Shown: positions 19,246 through 27,181 of the stretch, in pieces
How the letters are laid out: the number at the start of each line of letters is the position of its first letter
Position numbering within the stretch: position 1 is the stretch's first letter
Origin: Brevundimonas aurantiaca
Lineage (GTDB): Bacteria > Pseudomonadota > Alphaproteobacteria > Caulobacterales > Caulobacteraceae
Direction of reading: 5' to 3'
Length of the DNA stretch: 64,000 bases
Assembly (NCBI RefSeq): GCF_014199955.1
Contig: NZ_JACHOQ010000001.1
Coordinates: 372,001 to 436,000 of the forward strand
Program-made: the position numbers and the translations under genes
The notes under the pieces: generated by a model
What the model was told of the DNA's origin: nothing
The model's input: only the letters and a program-made list of their open reading frames with translations
Databases searched by the model: none

Positions 19246-20404
19246 CGCCGCCCCACCCGGCCGCTGCGCGGCCACCCTCCCCGGAGCGGGGAGGGAGATT
19301 AGGGGGCCGCTCTTCCCCCTGCGGCCATTCCAGACGGTCGCGCGGCAGGGCTTCGCGGCATTCGTCGCGCATGAAGGCCATCAGTTTCTCGCGAATCTCG
19401 CAGCGCAGGTCGAAGGCGACCGGGGCCGAGCGGGCGCTGGCCAGGCAGCGGACCTGAAGCACCCGTTCGGTGATGTCGGTCACCTGCATGACCTGGACGT
19501 CGCCGTCCCAGAGCTTAGAGTTCTTGACGATCCCCTCGAAAGCCTCGCGCAGCTTATCAATCGGGGCCTCGTAATCGACGTAGAAGAAGGCCGTGCCGAT
19601 CAGGCGGGCGTTCTCGCGCGTCCAGTTCTGGAAGGGCTTGGTGATGAAATAGGACAGGGGCAGGACCATACGCCGCCAGTCCCACAGCTTGACCACCACA
19701 TAGGTGGCGGTGATCTCCTCCACATTACCCCACTCGTTCTCGACGATGACGGCGTCGTCCAGGCGGATCGGCTGGGTCAGGGCGATCTGGATGCCGGCGA
19801 CCATGTTCGTCAGGATCGGCTGAAGCGCCAGACCGGCGATGATGCCGACGACGCCGGCCGAGGCCAGCAGGCTGACGCCCCACTGGCGGAAGCCGGAGAT
19901 GGTCATCAGGGCCAGGCCCACGGTGACGATGAACAGGATCACCTTGGCGACCCGCTGCAGGATGCGAGTCTGGGTCAGGTGTTTGCGGGCGAGCAGATTG
20001 TCCTCGACTGAGATATTGTACCGCTTCAGATGCATGACCGACCACATGTCGAGCACCCCTGACGCCATCCAGCCCAGCGTCAGGATGGAGAGGAACAGCA
20101 GCACCGCGCGGATGTCGGCCGAGGGTTCGGGATGCATCGGCGACACGGTCACGCCGATGCCGACGCCGATGATGATGATCAGCACCCGCAGCTTGACCCG
20201 CGCCCTCTCGACGATCCCGCGCCAGAAGACGTCCTTGTTCCTGACCATGCGGCGCAGGACCGCGAAGACGACCTTGTGCGTCAGCCAGCCGCCGCCGACG
20301 AAGACCAGTAGGACGAGGCCGATCACCGCCCATTCGGGCAGCCAGTCGAACTGACGCCACAGGGCGCGGACTTGACGGGTCAGGGCGATGATTTCGGGAG
20401 GCAT
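19196..20404 (-). CDS. MscS-family mechanosensitive channel with a repeat-derived C-terminal tail
   Basis: A 402-aa inner-membrane channel that releases osmolytes on hypo-osmotic shock. Four or five hydrophobic segments lie at about residues 25-45, 72-90, 100-118, 155-175 and 182-205. The last is the pore-lining helix (LLASAGVVGIIAGLALQPI), followed by the beta domain with NEWGNVEEITATYVVVKLWD. The final 38 or so residues, after about 364, are low-complexity Pro/Gly/Arg. They are read from a palindromic repeat (19251-19300) and then antisense to the neighbouring gene. The functional channel probably ends before that tail. Confidence 0.88.
   Translation of the reverse strand: MPPEIIALTRQVRALWRQFDWLPEWAVIGLVLLVFVGGGWLTHKVVFAVLRRMVRNKDVFWRGIVERARVKLRVLIIIIGVGIGVTVSPMHPEPSADIRAVLLFLSILTLGWMASGVLDMWSVMHLKRYNISVEDNLLARKHLTQTRILQRVAKVILFIVTVGLALMTISGFRQWGVSLLASAGVVGIIAGLALQPILTNMVAGIQIALTQPIRLDDAVIVENEWGNVEEITATYVVVKLWDWRRMVLPLSYFITKPFQNWTRENARLIGTAFFYVDYEAPIDKLREAFEGIVKNSKLWDGDVQVMQVTDITERVLQVRCLASARSAPVAFDLRCEIREKLMAFMRDECREALPRDRLEWPQGEERPPNLPPRSGEGGRAAAGWGGVSPSAPPGPERSPDPG
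19251..19300 (-). repeat. palindromic element inside the 3' end of the mscS frame
   Basis: Two adjacent hairpins: ggccgc/gcggcc (19259-19273) and ccctcccc/ggggaggg (19275-19295). The type is shared with the C/T-rich hairpins elsewhere in the window. It is read in frame by mscS and lies directly after the stop of the convergent smc-linked gene. Confidence 0.6.
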
Positions 20405-20443
20405 GGGCTCCTAAACGCGCGACAAGCGGGACGGTTGTCGGTC

Positions 20444-21535
20444 TCAGGCGGCCCCCGCCGTCGCCTCGACCAAGTCCGCCAGGCGTTCGGCGGCGTCGGG
20501 GATGGCGACCGAGCGAGCGGCGGCGGACATGGCGGCCAGGCGGGCTGAATCGGACAGGACGCGATCCAGGGCTGCGGTCAAGCTCTCGACGGTCAGGGCG
20601 TCCTCCAGAATGACCTCCGCCGCCCCGGCTTCGGTCAGGGCCTTGGCGTTCAGGCGCTGGTGGTCGTCGGTGGCGATCTTCAGCGGGATCAGGACCGAAG
20701 GCAGGGCCGCGATCGCCAGTTCGGCGCAGGTCGAGGCGCCGGAGCGGCCGACCACCAGATGGGCCTTGGACAGCCGTTCAGCCATGTCGCGGAAGAAGGG
20801 GGCGACCTCGGCCTCGATCCCGGCCTCCAGGTAGATTTGGCGGGCCGCTTCCAGGGTTTCGGGCCGCGACTGCTGCTGGACCTTGAGCCGCCGCCGCAGC
20901 GCCTCGGGCAGGGCCGCCAACGCGCGGGGCGTGGTCTCCGACAGGATGCGGGCGCCCTGGCTGCCGCCCGTCACCAGAACCTGGATGGGGCCGCCTTCGG
21001 CGGGGGCGACATAGGGGCGATCGAACAGGGCGCGGATGTCGGCGCGCACGGGCGAGCCGACGACGTGGGACCGTCCCTGAACCTGGGCCGGCGCCCGTTC
21101 CAGGGTCGGGAAGGACGAGGCCACCTGTCCCACATAGGGGGCCAGTATGCGGTTGGTTCGGCCCAGGACGGCGTTCTGCTCATGGATGACGGTCGGCCGC
21201 TGCGACGTCACCGCCGCGACCAGGGCCGGGGCCGAAGGATAGCCGCCGAAGCCCACCACGACGTCGGCGCCCAGCCGGTCGAAGGCGGCCCGCGCCTGCA
21301 TGACGCCCTTGAAGATCTGCACCCCGGCCTTGATCAGGCCCAGGGGGCCGGCGCCGGTCGCGGCGTCCAGGGCCAGCCGTTCCTCGGCCGGAAAGGCGTG
21401 GGCGTACTGCTCGCCCCGATGATCGGTCGCCAGGACCACGCGCCAGCCGCGCCCAGCCAGCTCCCGCGCCAGCGCCTCGGCGGGGAACATGTGGCCGCCG
21501 GTGCCGCCGGCGGCGACGACGCAGAGTTTGGACAT
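20444..21535 (-). CDS. murG: undecaprenyldiphospho-muramoylpentapeptide beta-N-acetylglucosaminyltransferase
   Basis: Adds GlcNAc to lipid I to make lipid II at the inner face of the membrane. At 363 aa it has the usual length. N-terminal VVAAGGTGGHMFPAEALA is the glycine-rich loop; GFGGYPSAPALVA, HEQNAVLGRTNR and VGRSGASTCAELA (near 270) are family motifs. The ATG at 21535 has GGAGG upstream; the longer in-frame extension has no protein-like sequence. It is the last dcw-cluster gene present and is separated from ftsW by 234 bp. Confidence 0.96.
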   Translation of the reverse strand: MSKLCVVAAGGTGGHMFPAEALARELAGRGWRVVLATDHRGEQYAHAFPAEERLALDAATGAGPLGLIKAGVQIFKGVMQARAAFDRLGADVVVGFGGYPSAPALVAAVTSQRPTVIHEQNAVLGRTNRILAPYVGQVASSFPTLERAPAQVQGRSHVVGSPVRADIRALFDRPYVAPAEGGPIQVLVTGGSQGARILSETTPRALAALPEALRRRLKVQQQSRPETLEAARQIYLEAGIEAEVAPFFRDMAERLSKAHLVVGRSGASTCAELAIAALPSVLIPLKIATDDHQRLNAKALTEAGAAEVILEDALTVESLTAALDRVLSDSARLAAMSAAARSVAIPDAAERLADLVEATAGAA

Positions 21536-21769
21536 GGGGCCTCCGGGAGAAACAGTGTCTGAATAGTCCGATTTGTCCGGTCTGAGGACGGCGGGCGGAA
21601 AAAAGAGTGTCCGATGTGTCCGATGTGTCCGGTTGGCCGTTCGATCCCTTCGACCCCCATAGAATGCCGCGGTTTTTCGGCGCGATGCGGAGAAGGCGGC
21701 TGGTCGGATCAACGCCTTGATAAGGCGCAGGTTTACGGCCCAGATCATGGGCCTTCACGCGCCGCCGCC

Positions 21770-22948
21770 CTAAAGCAGCCGCCGCCCCGGCCGCGACAGG
21801 CTGGCGCCCGGCTCATAGGCGCCCGGCCGACGCCGGGTCAGGGCCAGGGCGAAGCCCATGGTCAGGCCCATGGCGATCATGGAGGAGCCGCCGTAGCTGA
21901 CGAAGGGCAGGGTCATGCCCTTGGTCGGGATCAGGTTCAGGTTCACCGCCACATTGATGCAGGCCTGAAGCCCGATCAGCATGAAGAGGCCCGCCGAGGC
22001 CGTCTGTTCGAACGGATCGGTCAGCTTCATGGCCCGGCGCATGCCCCGGACGACGATGAAGGCGTAGAGGCCGATGATGATCAGGCTGAGGATCAGGCCG
22101 AACTCTTCGGCGCCGACGGAATAGATGAAGTCGGTGTGCAGGTCCGGCACCCGGCGCTTCATCACCCCCTCGCCCACCCCGCGGCCCAGGAGGCCGCCCG
22201 CGCGTATGGCCTCTGCGGCGCTGTCGATCTGGTGGGTGTCGGTGGTCTCGGGCGAGAAGAAGCGGCTGAGGCGATCGCGCATGTGGCCGAAGACGAAATA
22301 CAGGGAGACCAGACCCGCCATGCCGGCGCTGGCCAGGACCGCCATCCATTTGAACGGCACCCCGGCCATGAAGAAGACGGCCATGAAGGTGGTGGTGATC
22401 AGCAGGGTCTGGCCGATGTCCGGCTGGATCAGCAGCAGGCAGACGGTCAGGGCGTAGAACCCAAACGCAATGGTGACGCCCGGCACCCCCTGCCCCTTCT
22501 GCGCCTCGGCGAACATCCAGGCGGCGAAGACGATCAGGCCGGGCTTGGCGAACTCGCTGGGCTGCAGGCTGAAGGGGCCGAAATTCACCCAGCGCGCCGC
22601 CCCCTTCACCGTATCGCCGATGAAGGGCAGGGCCATCATGACGACGATGGCGCCCAGGAGAGCCAGGACGGCGATGCGCCGCACCCCGCGCGGCGACATC
22701 AGGGAGGTGGTCAGCATCAGGGTCAGGCTGATCCCCGAAAAGACCATCATCCGCCACGAATAATGGAAGGGATCGGTGATGGATTCATCGGCCAGGATGG
22801 CGGCCGGGCTGGAGGCGAAGCTGAGGGCCACGCCCAGGCCCATCAGGGCAAGCGCCGCGCCCAAGAGGCCGCGGTCCACGGTCCAGAACCACTGGGCGAT
22901 CGGGCTCTGGTCGTTTCGGGAAAAGGCGGGGGTGTAGGAGGCGCTCAT
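21770..22948 (-). CDS. ftsW: SEDS-family peptidoglycan glycosyltransferase FtsW
   Basis: The septal peptidoglycan polymerase that works with FtsI. It has 392 aa and about ten membrane segments. SEDS motifs are RWVNFGPFSLQPSEFAKPG near residue 122, QPDIGQTLL near 170, HTDFIYSVGAEEFG near 268 (the loop with the proposed catalytic Asp) and KGMTLPFVSYGGSSMIAMG near 340. The start overlaps the murD stop as ATGA, so the two are coupled. Confidence 0.95.
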   Translation of the reverse strand: MSASYTPAFSRNDQSPIAQWFWTVDRGLLGAALALMGLGVALSFASSPAAILADESITDPFHYSWRMMVFSGISLTLMLTTSLMSPRGVRRIAVLALLGAIVVMMALPFIGDTVKGAARWVNFGPFSLQPSEFAKPGLIVFAAWMFAEAQKGQGVPGVTIAFGFYALTVCLLLIQPDIGQTLLITTTFMAVFFMAGVPFKWMAVLASAGMAGLVSLYFVFGHMRDRLSRFFSPETTDTHQIDSAAEAIRAGGLLGRGVGEGVMKRRVPDLHTDFIYSVGAEEFGLILSLIIIGLYAFIVVRGMRRAMKLTDPFEQTASAGLFMLIGLQACINVAVNLNLIPTKGMTLPFVSYGGSSMIAMGLTMGFALALTRRRPGAYEPGASLSRPGRRLL

Positions 22949-24435
22949 CGGGCCGTCTCCGGGATTGCGCCGAGGTTCAGGACGGCGGCGCGGAAGGCCT
23001 CGCCCCGCGCCTCGAAGTCGGGGAACTGGTCGAAACTGGCGCAGGCGGGCGACAAGAGCACGATCTGGTCGCCGCCCGCAGCCTGGGCGTCTGCGGCGGC
23101 GGCGGCCACGGCGGCGTCCATGGTTTTCGAGATGACGTGGGGGGTGTCGCCCAGGGTGTGGGCGAAGGCCTGGGCCGCCTCGCCGATCAGATAGGCCTTG
23201 GCGATCCGGGGGAAGAGGTCGGGCAGGTCGTCGATGCCGCCGTCCTTGGGCTTGCCGCCCGCGATCCAGAAGACCTTGGGATAGGCGGACAGGGCCTGAC
23301 GCGCGGCGTCGGCGTTGGTGGCCTTGGAGTCGTTGATGAAGCGGACCGGGCCGATATGGCCGACGGCCTCCATCCGGTGGGCCAGGCCGGGGAAGGTGAG
23401 CAGGCCTTTGACGGCGGCCTCATGCGACACGCCCAGGGCGCGGGCGGCAGCATAGGCGAAGGCGGCGTTCTGGGCGTTGTGACGGCCGGGCAGCGAGCGG
23501 GCGGCGGAGAGGTCGGCGAGGATCGCGCCGTCCGCCTCTATCGAGGTTGATCGCACCTCTATTCCGCTCATCCCGGCGAAAGCCGGGACCCAGTCCTGTG
23601 GGCGCTCCGGCGGGTGCGATGCGGCAGCACGCTGATCCCCGGCATCGTGTCCTGACGAAAGCACTGGGTCCCGGCTTTCGCCGGGATGAGCGGAAGAAAT
23701 GGTTAGAACACGCGAGGCCAGGTCGCGGACAATTCCCTGCCCCCACTCCTCGTCGATTCCGACCAGCGCCACGTCTTCCGGTCCCTGGGCTTGGAATATC
23801 CGCCGCTTGGCCGCGACATAGCCCTCCATCCCGCCGTGCCGGTCCAGATGGTCGGGCGAGACATTGGTCAGGATCGCCACGTCCGGCGCGAAGCGCGTGG
23901 TCAGGTCCAACTGATAGCTGGAGACCTCGATCACATAGACGGCGCCCGGCGTCGGCTCCGGCAGGGCCAGGACGCCGATGCCGATATTGCCGCCGACATA
24001 GACGGTCAGGCCCGCCTGCTGCAGCACCCAGCCGATCAGGGCGGTCGTCGTGGACTTGCCGTTGGTGCCGGTGATGGCCACGACCTTCGGCCGCCGCCCC
24101 TGCGGCAGGGCGTCCAGGGCGCGGGCGAACAGTTCGATGTCGCCGACGACCGGAACGCCGGCCTCGCGCGCCTTGTCCACGGTCCAGTGCGGCTTGGGAT
24201 GGGTCAAGGGCGGGCCGGGCGACAGGACCAGGGCGGCGAAGCCGGACCAGTCGGCGGTCGTCAGATCCTCGACCACGAAGCCCTCTGCCTGGGCCTGAAG
24301 CCGGCCCGAGACGCCGTCGTCCCACAGGATGGGGGTCGCGCCCCCGGCCTTCAACGCGCGCGCCGCCGTGATCCCCGACCGTCCCAGGCCGAAGACCGCG
24401 ACCCGCCGGTTCTCGAAGCCGGGAACGGGGATCAT
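22945..24435 (-). CDS. murD: UDP-N-acetylmuramoylalanine-D-glutamate ligase, interrupted in frame by a palindromic element
   Basis: Adds D-Glu to UDP-MurNAc-L-Ala. Motifs are FGLGRSGITAARALK at the N-terminus, the ATP loop VVAITGTNGKSTTTALIGW near 120, SPDHLDRHGGMEGY near 195, LPGRHNAQNAAFAYAA near 310, INDSKATN near 355 and LSPACASFDQFPDFEARGE near 465. At 496 aa it is longer than usual. Residues about 247-291 come from a 134-bp palindromic element with 33-bp inverted ends; the frame stays open. The insert precedes the GRHN motif, probably in a surface loop. It overlaps ftsW by 4 bp; a repeat-filled gap separates it from mraY. Confidence 0.93.
   Translation of the reverse strand: MIPVPGFENRRVAVFGLGRSGITAARALKAGGATPILWDDGVSGRLQAQAEGFVVEDLTTADWSGFAALVLSPGPPLTHPKPHWTVDKAREAGVPVVGDIELFARALDALPQGRRPKVVAITGTNGKSTTTALIGWVLQQAGLTVYVGGNIGIGVLALPEPTPGAVYVIEVSSYQLDLTTRFAPDVAILTNVSPDHLDRHGGMEGYVAAKRRIFQAQGPEDVALVGIDEEWGQGIVRDLASRVLTISSAHPGESRDPVLSSGHDAGDQRAAASHPPERPQDWVPAFAGMSGIEVRSTSIEADGAILADLSAARSLPGRHNAQNAAFAYAAARALGVSHEAAVKGLLTFPGLAHRMEAVGHIGPVRFINDSKATNADAARQALSAYPKVFWIAGGKPKDGGIDDLPDLFPRIAKAYLIGEAAQAFAHTLGDTPHVISKTMDAAVAAAAADAQAAGGDQIVLLSPACASFDQFPDFEARGEAFRAAVLNLGAIPETAR
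23562..23695. repeat. palindromic element within murD (33-bp perfect inverted ends)
   Basis: The left arm (23562-23594) and right arm (23663-23695) are exact reverse complements over 33 bp and contain the core tcccggcgaaagccggga. Sixty-eight bp lie between them. The unit is read through by murD as codons for a peptide with GESRDPV near one end and WVPAFAGM near the other. Such peptides are a familiar mark of this alphaproteobacterial palindrome when it sits in genes. No flanking target duplication is obvious. Confidence 0.85.
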
Positions 24436-24451
24436 TCCACGCTCCCTATTC

Positions 24452-24611
24452 CGTCATCCTCGGGCTTGACCCGAGGATCGAAGGATCCGCCGCCGGTGCG
24501 TAGGGCCGGACGCACAGCCAGGTCCACGCCCGATCCTCGGGTCAAGCCCGAGGATGACGAAGCTCGGGTCAAGCCCGAGGATGACGAAGCTCGGGTCAAG
24601 CCCAAGGATGA
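24452..24611. repeat. palindromic element with a 27-bp tandem extension, mraY-murD gap
   Basis: Arms at 24452-24480 and 24531-24559 are perfect 29-bp reverse complements with the core cctcgggcttgacccgagg. The right arm continues as three tandem 27-bp units (24531-24557, 24558-24584, 24585-24611), the last with a base change in its core. The element fills nearly the whole 196-bp gap between mraY and murD, within the otherwise compact cell-wall operon. It may form a strong mRNA hairpin there. Confidence 0.85.
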
Positions 24612-24631
24612 TGGAGAATGGGGGAGCCCGC

Positions 24632-25741
24632 TCATCTCAGTTTCAGCGTGGACAGGCCGAGCAGGGCCAGGGCCCCGGCGATGATCCAGAAACGGATGAC
24701 CACGGTCGATTCCGGCCAGCCCATCTTTTCGAAATGGTGGTGGATCGGGGCCATCAGGAAGATGCGCTTCTTGGTCAGCTTGTAATAGCCGACCTGGATC
24801 ATGACCGAGGCGGCCTCCATCACGAACAGGCCGCCGACGATGCCCAGCACCAGCTCGTGCTTGGTGGTGACGGCGATGGCGCCCAGCGCCCCGCCCAGGG
24901 CCAGGGAGCCGGTGTCGCCCATGAAGATCTTGGCCGGGGGGGCGTTGTACCAGAGGAAGCCCGCGCCTCCGCCGATCATGGCGGCGCAGAAGATGGCCAG
25001 TTCACCCGAACCGGGCACATGGTGGATCTGCAGATACTGGGAGAAGACGAAGTTGCCGGCCAGATAGGAGATCAGGCCAAAGGCGCCCGCCGCCATCATC
25101 ACCGGCACGGTCGCCAGCCCGTCCAGACCGTCGGTCAGGTTCACCGCGTTGGAGAAGCCGACGATGGTGAAGGCGGCGAAGGCCACATAGAACCAGCCGA
25201 TGTTCAGCAGGACCGCCTTGAAGAAGGGGAAGGCGATCGAGGTCTCAAGCCCCGGCGAGGTCGGCGAGGCGGTCATCCAAAGGACGGTCAGGACGCCGGC
25301 GATCACGGCCACCGCCGTCTGGGCGACCAGCTTCTGTTTCGAAGTCAGGCCCGCCGAGGTCTGTTTGGTCACCTTGGCGTAGTCGTCGATGAAGCCCAAC
25401 ACGCCAAAGGCCGCCGTCACGAAGCTGACGATCCAGATATAGGGATTGGTCAGGTCGCCCCACAGGAAGACGGCCACGCCGATGCCCGCCAGGATCATCA
25501 GCCCGCCCATGGTGGGGGTGCCGACCTTGGACAGGTGGGAGACCGGACCGTCGTCGCGGATCGGCTGGCCCCGGCCCTGTTTGGCGCGGATCCAGTTGAT
25601 GAAGCGGCTGCCCATGGCCACGGCGACGATGGCCGCCGTCGCCAGGGCCAGGGCCGTGCGGACGGTCTGATACTGGATCAGGTTCAGCAGCGGATACTGG
25701 TGCGCGACGTCGGCGTAATAGAGGTACAGAAGATAGAACAT
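24632..25741 (-). CDS. mraY: phospho-N-acetylmuramoyl-pentapeptide transferase
   Basis: Transfers phospho-MurNAc-pentapeptide to undecaprenyl phosphate, forming lipid I. It has 369 aa and about ten membrane helices. Diagnostic cytoplasmic motifs are [11 protein letters not shown] near 72, [14 protein letters not shown] near 138, [13 protein letters not shown] near 205 (catalytic Asp region), [10 protein letters not shown] near 280 and [13 protein letters not shown] near 340. It is preceded by murF with a 9-bp gap. Confidence 0.96.
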   Translation of the reverse strand: MFYLLYLYYADVAHQYPLLNLIQYQTVRTALALATAAIVAVAMGSRFINWIRAKQGRGQPIRDDGPVSHLSKVGTPTMGGLMILAGIGVAVFLWGDLTNPYIWIVSFVTAAFGVLGFIDDYAKVTKQTSAGLTSKQKLVAQTAVAVIAGVLTVLWMTASPTSPGLETSIAFPFFKAVLLNIGWFYVAFAAFTIVGFSNAVNLTDGLDGLATVPVMMAAGAFGLISYLAGNFVFSQYLQIHHVPGSGELAIFCAAMIGGGAGFLWYNAPPAKIFMGDTGSLALGGALGAIAVTTKHELVLGIVGGLFVMEAASVMIQVGYYKLTKKRIFLMAPIHHHFEKMGWPESTVVIRFWIIAGALALLGLSTLKLR

Positions 25742-25750
25742 GCGGGGTCT

Positions 25751-27181
25751 CTATCGGGGCGCCGGGGGCGTGTCAGGGCTTGAAGGGGCGGTTTGAAGAT
25801 CGGCCAGGGCCTTGGCGACCAGGGACGCCCTGGACCCGTTCGATCCCTTGACCATGACGATATCGCCGGGGCCCGCCAGCACGGACGCCTCGGCGGCGAG
25901 TTCGGCGGCGGTTTCGCGCCACAGGCCACGGCGCGAGGTCGGCAGGGCCTCGTAGAGCCAGCGCATCTGAGGCCCGGCGGCGTGGACCAGATCCAGGCCC
26001 GCCGCCTCGATCGGCTGGGCCAGGCCCTCGTGCAGGGCGCGGCTCTGGTCGCCCAGCTCCAGCATGTCGGTCAGGACCGCGATGCGGCGGCCGGCGGCGG
26101 GGCGGGCGGCCAGGCTCTTGAAGCCCGCCGTCATCGACAGGGGATTGGCGTTGTAGCTCTCGTCGATCAGGGTGAAGGCGCCGCCGGGGACGGCGACGGT
26201 GCGGGTCTGGCCGCGTCCCGCCAGGGGCTGGAAGCCGGCCAGGGCCTGGAGTCCCGTCTCCAGTTCGACGTCCAGGGCGTTCAGCATCAGAAGGACGCAC
26301 AGGCTGTTCAGCCCCCAATGGGCGCCGGACTGGGCCAGACGATACTCCAGCGGCTTGCCGAACAGGTCTGCCAAGACCGTCGCCCCCTCGGCGTCCGGAC
26401 GGAAGTCCTTGAGGCGGGCGTCATGGCCCGGATCGGTCCCGAAGGTCACGAGCCGCGCCCCGGCCGCCCGGGCCGCGTCGCACAGCAGGCCGGAAAAGGC
26501 GACGTCGCCGTTGGCCACCGCCGTCCCGCCGGGGATCAGACCCTGGAAGATGGAGGCCTTTTCGCGCGCCACCCCCGCCTCTCCATCCGAGAAGGCCTCG
26601 ATATGGACCGGACCGACCGTGGTGACGCAGGCCGCGTGGGGGGCGACGAAGCGCGACAGGGGCGCGATCTCGCCGGGGGCGTTCATGCCGATCTCGAAGA
26701 CGGCGCGCCGGGTCTCGACCGGCATCCGCGCCAGGGTCAGGGGCACGCCGATATGGTTGTTGTAGCTCTTGATCGAGCCATGGGCGGGGCCGGCCAGATC
26801 AAGCCCCGCCTTGATCGCCTGGGTCACGCTGGTCTTGCCGACGCTGCCGGTGACGGCGCCGCGCTTGACCTGGGGCGCGCGCTCGCGGGCGGCGACGCCC
26901 AGGGCCTCCAGCCCGTGCAGGGTGTCGGGGACCACGACATAGGGTCCGCCCTCGACCGGCCGTTCAACCAGGGCGGCCGCAGCGCCGGCGGCGAAGGCGG
27001 AGGCTGCGAACTCATGCCCGTCGCGCGCGCCCTTCAGGGCCAGGAAAAGGTCGCCGGGGACGATCTCGCGGCTGTTGTAGGTCAGGCCCGTGACGGGGCG
27101 GTCGTCGCCGTGCAGCACGCCGCCCGTGGCGGCGGCGATCTCGGCGGCCGTCCAGAGCGGGCGGGCGGGTGTATCAGGCAT
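25751..27181 (-). CDS. murF: UDP-N-acetylmuramoyl-tripeptide-D-alanyl-D-alanine ligase
   Basis: Adds D-Ala-D-Ala to the UDP-MurNAc-tripeptide, completing the cytoplasmic precursor. At 476 aa it is normal. Visible are the N-terminal TGLTYNSREIVPGDLFLALK, the ATP loop AVTGSVGKTSVTQAI near 110, EIGMNAPGEI near 160 and LIDESYNANPLSM near 340. The ATG at 27181 lies 8 bp inside the end of murE; the longer in-frame extension is unrelated to MurF. It is closely linked to mraY downstream. Confidence 0.95.
   Translation of the reverse strand: MPDTPARPLWTAAEIAAATGGVLHGDDRPVTGLTYNSREIVPGDLFLALKGARDGHEFAASAFAAGAAAALVERPVEGGPYVVVPDTLHGLEALGVAARERAPQVKRGAVTGSVGKTSVTQAIKAGLDLAGPAHGSIKSYNNHIGVPLTLARMPVETRRAVFEIGMNAPGEIAPLSRFVAPHAACVTTVGPVHIEAFSDGEAGVAREKASIFQGLIPGGTAVANGDVAFSGLLCDAARAAGARLVTFGTDPGHDARLKDFRPDAEGATVLADLFGKPLEYRLAQSGAHWGLNSLCVLLMLNALDVELETGLQALAGFQPLAGRGQTRTVAVPGGAFTLIDESYNANPLSMTAGFKSLAARPAAGRRIAVLTDMLELGDQSRALHEGLAQPIEAAGLDLVHAAGPQMRWLYEALPTSRRGLWRETAAELAAEASVLAGPGDIVMVKGSNGSRASLVAKALADLQTAPSSPDTPPAPR

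Noticed and set aside
24531..24611. The three 27-bp tandem units considered as a CRISPR array
   Set aside because: There are no spacers between units, and they derive from one arm of a palindromic element.
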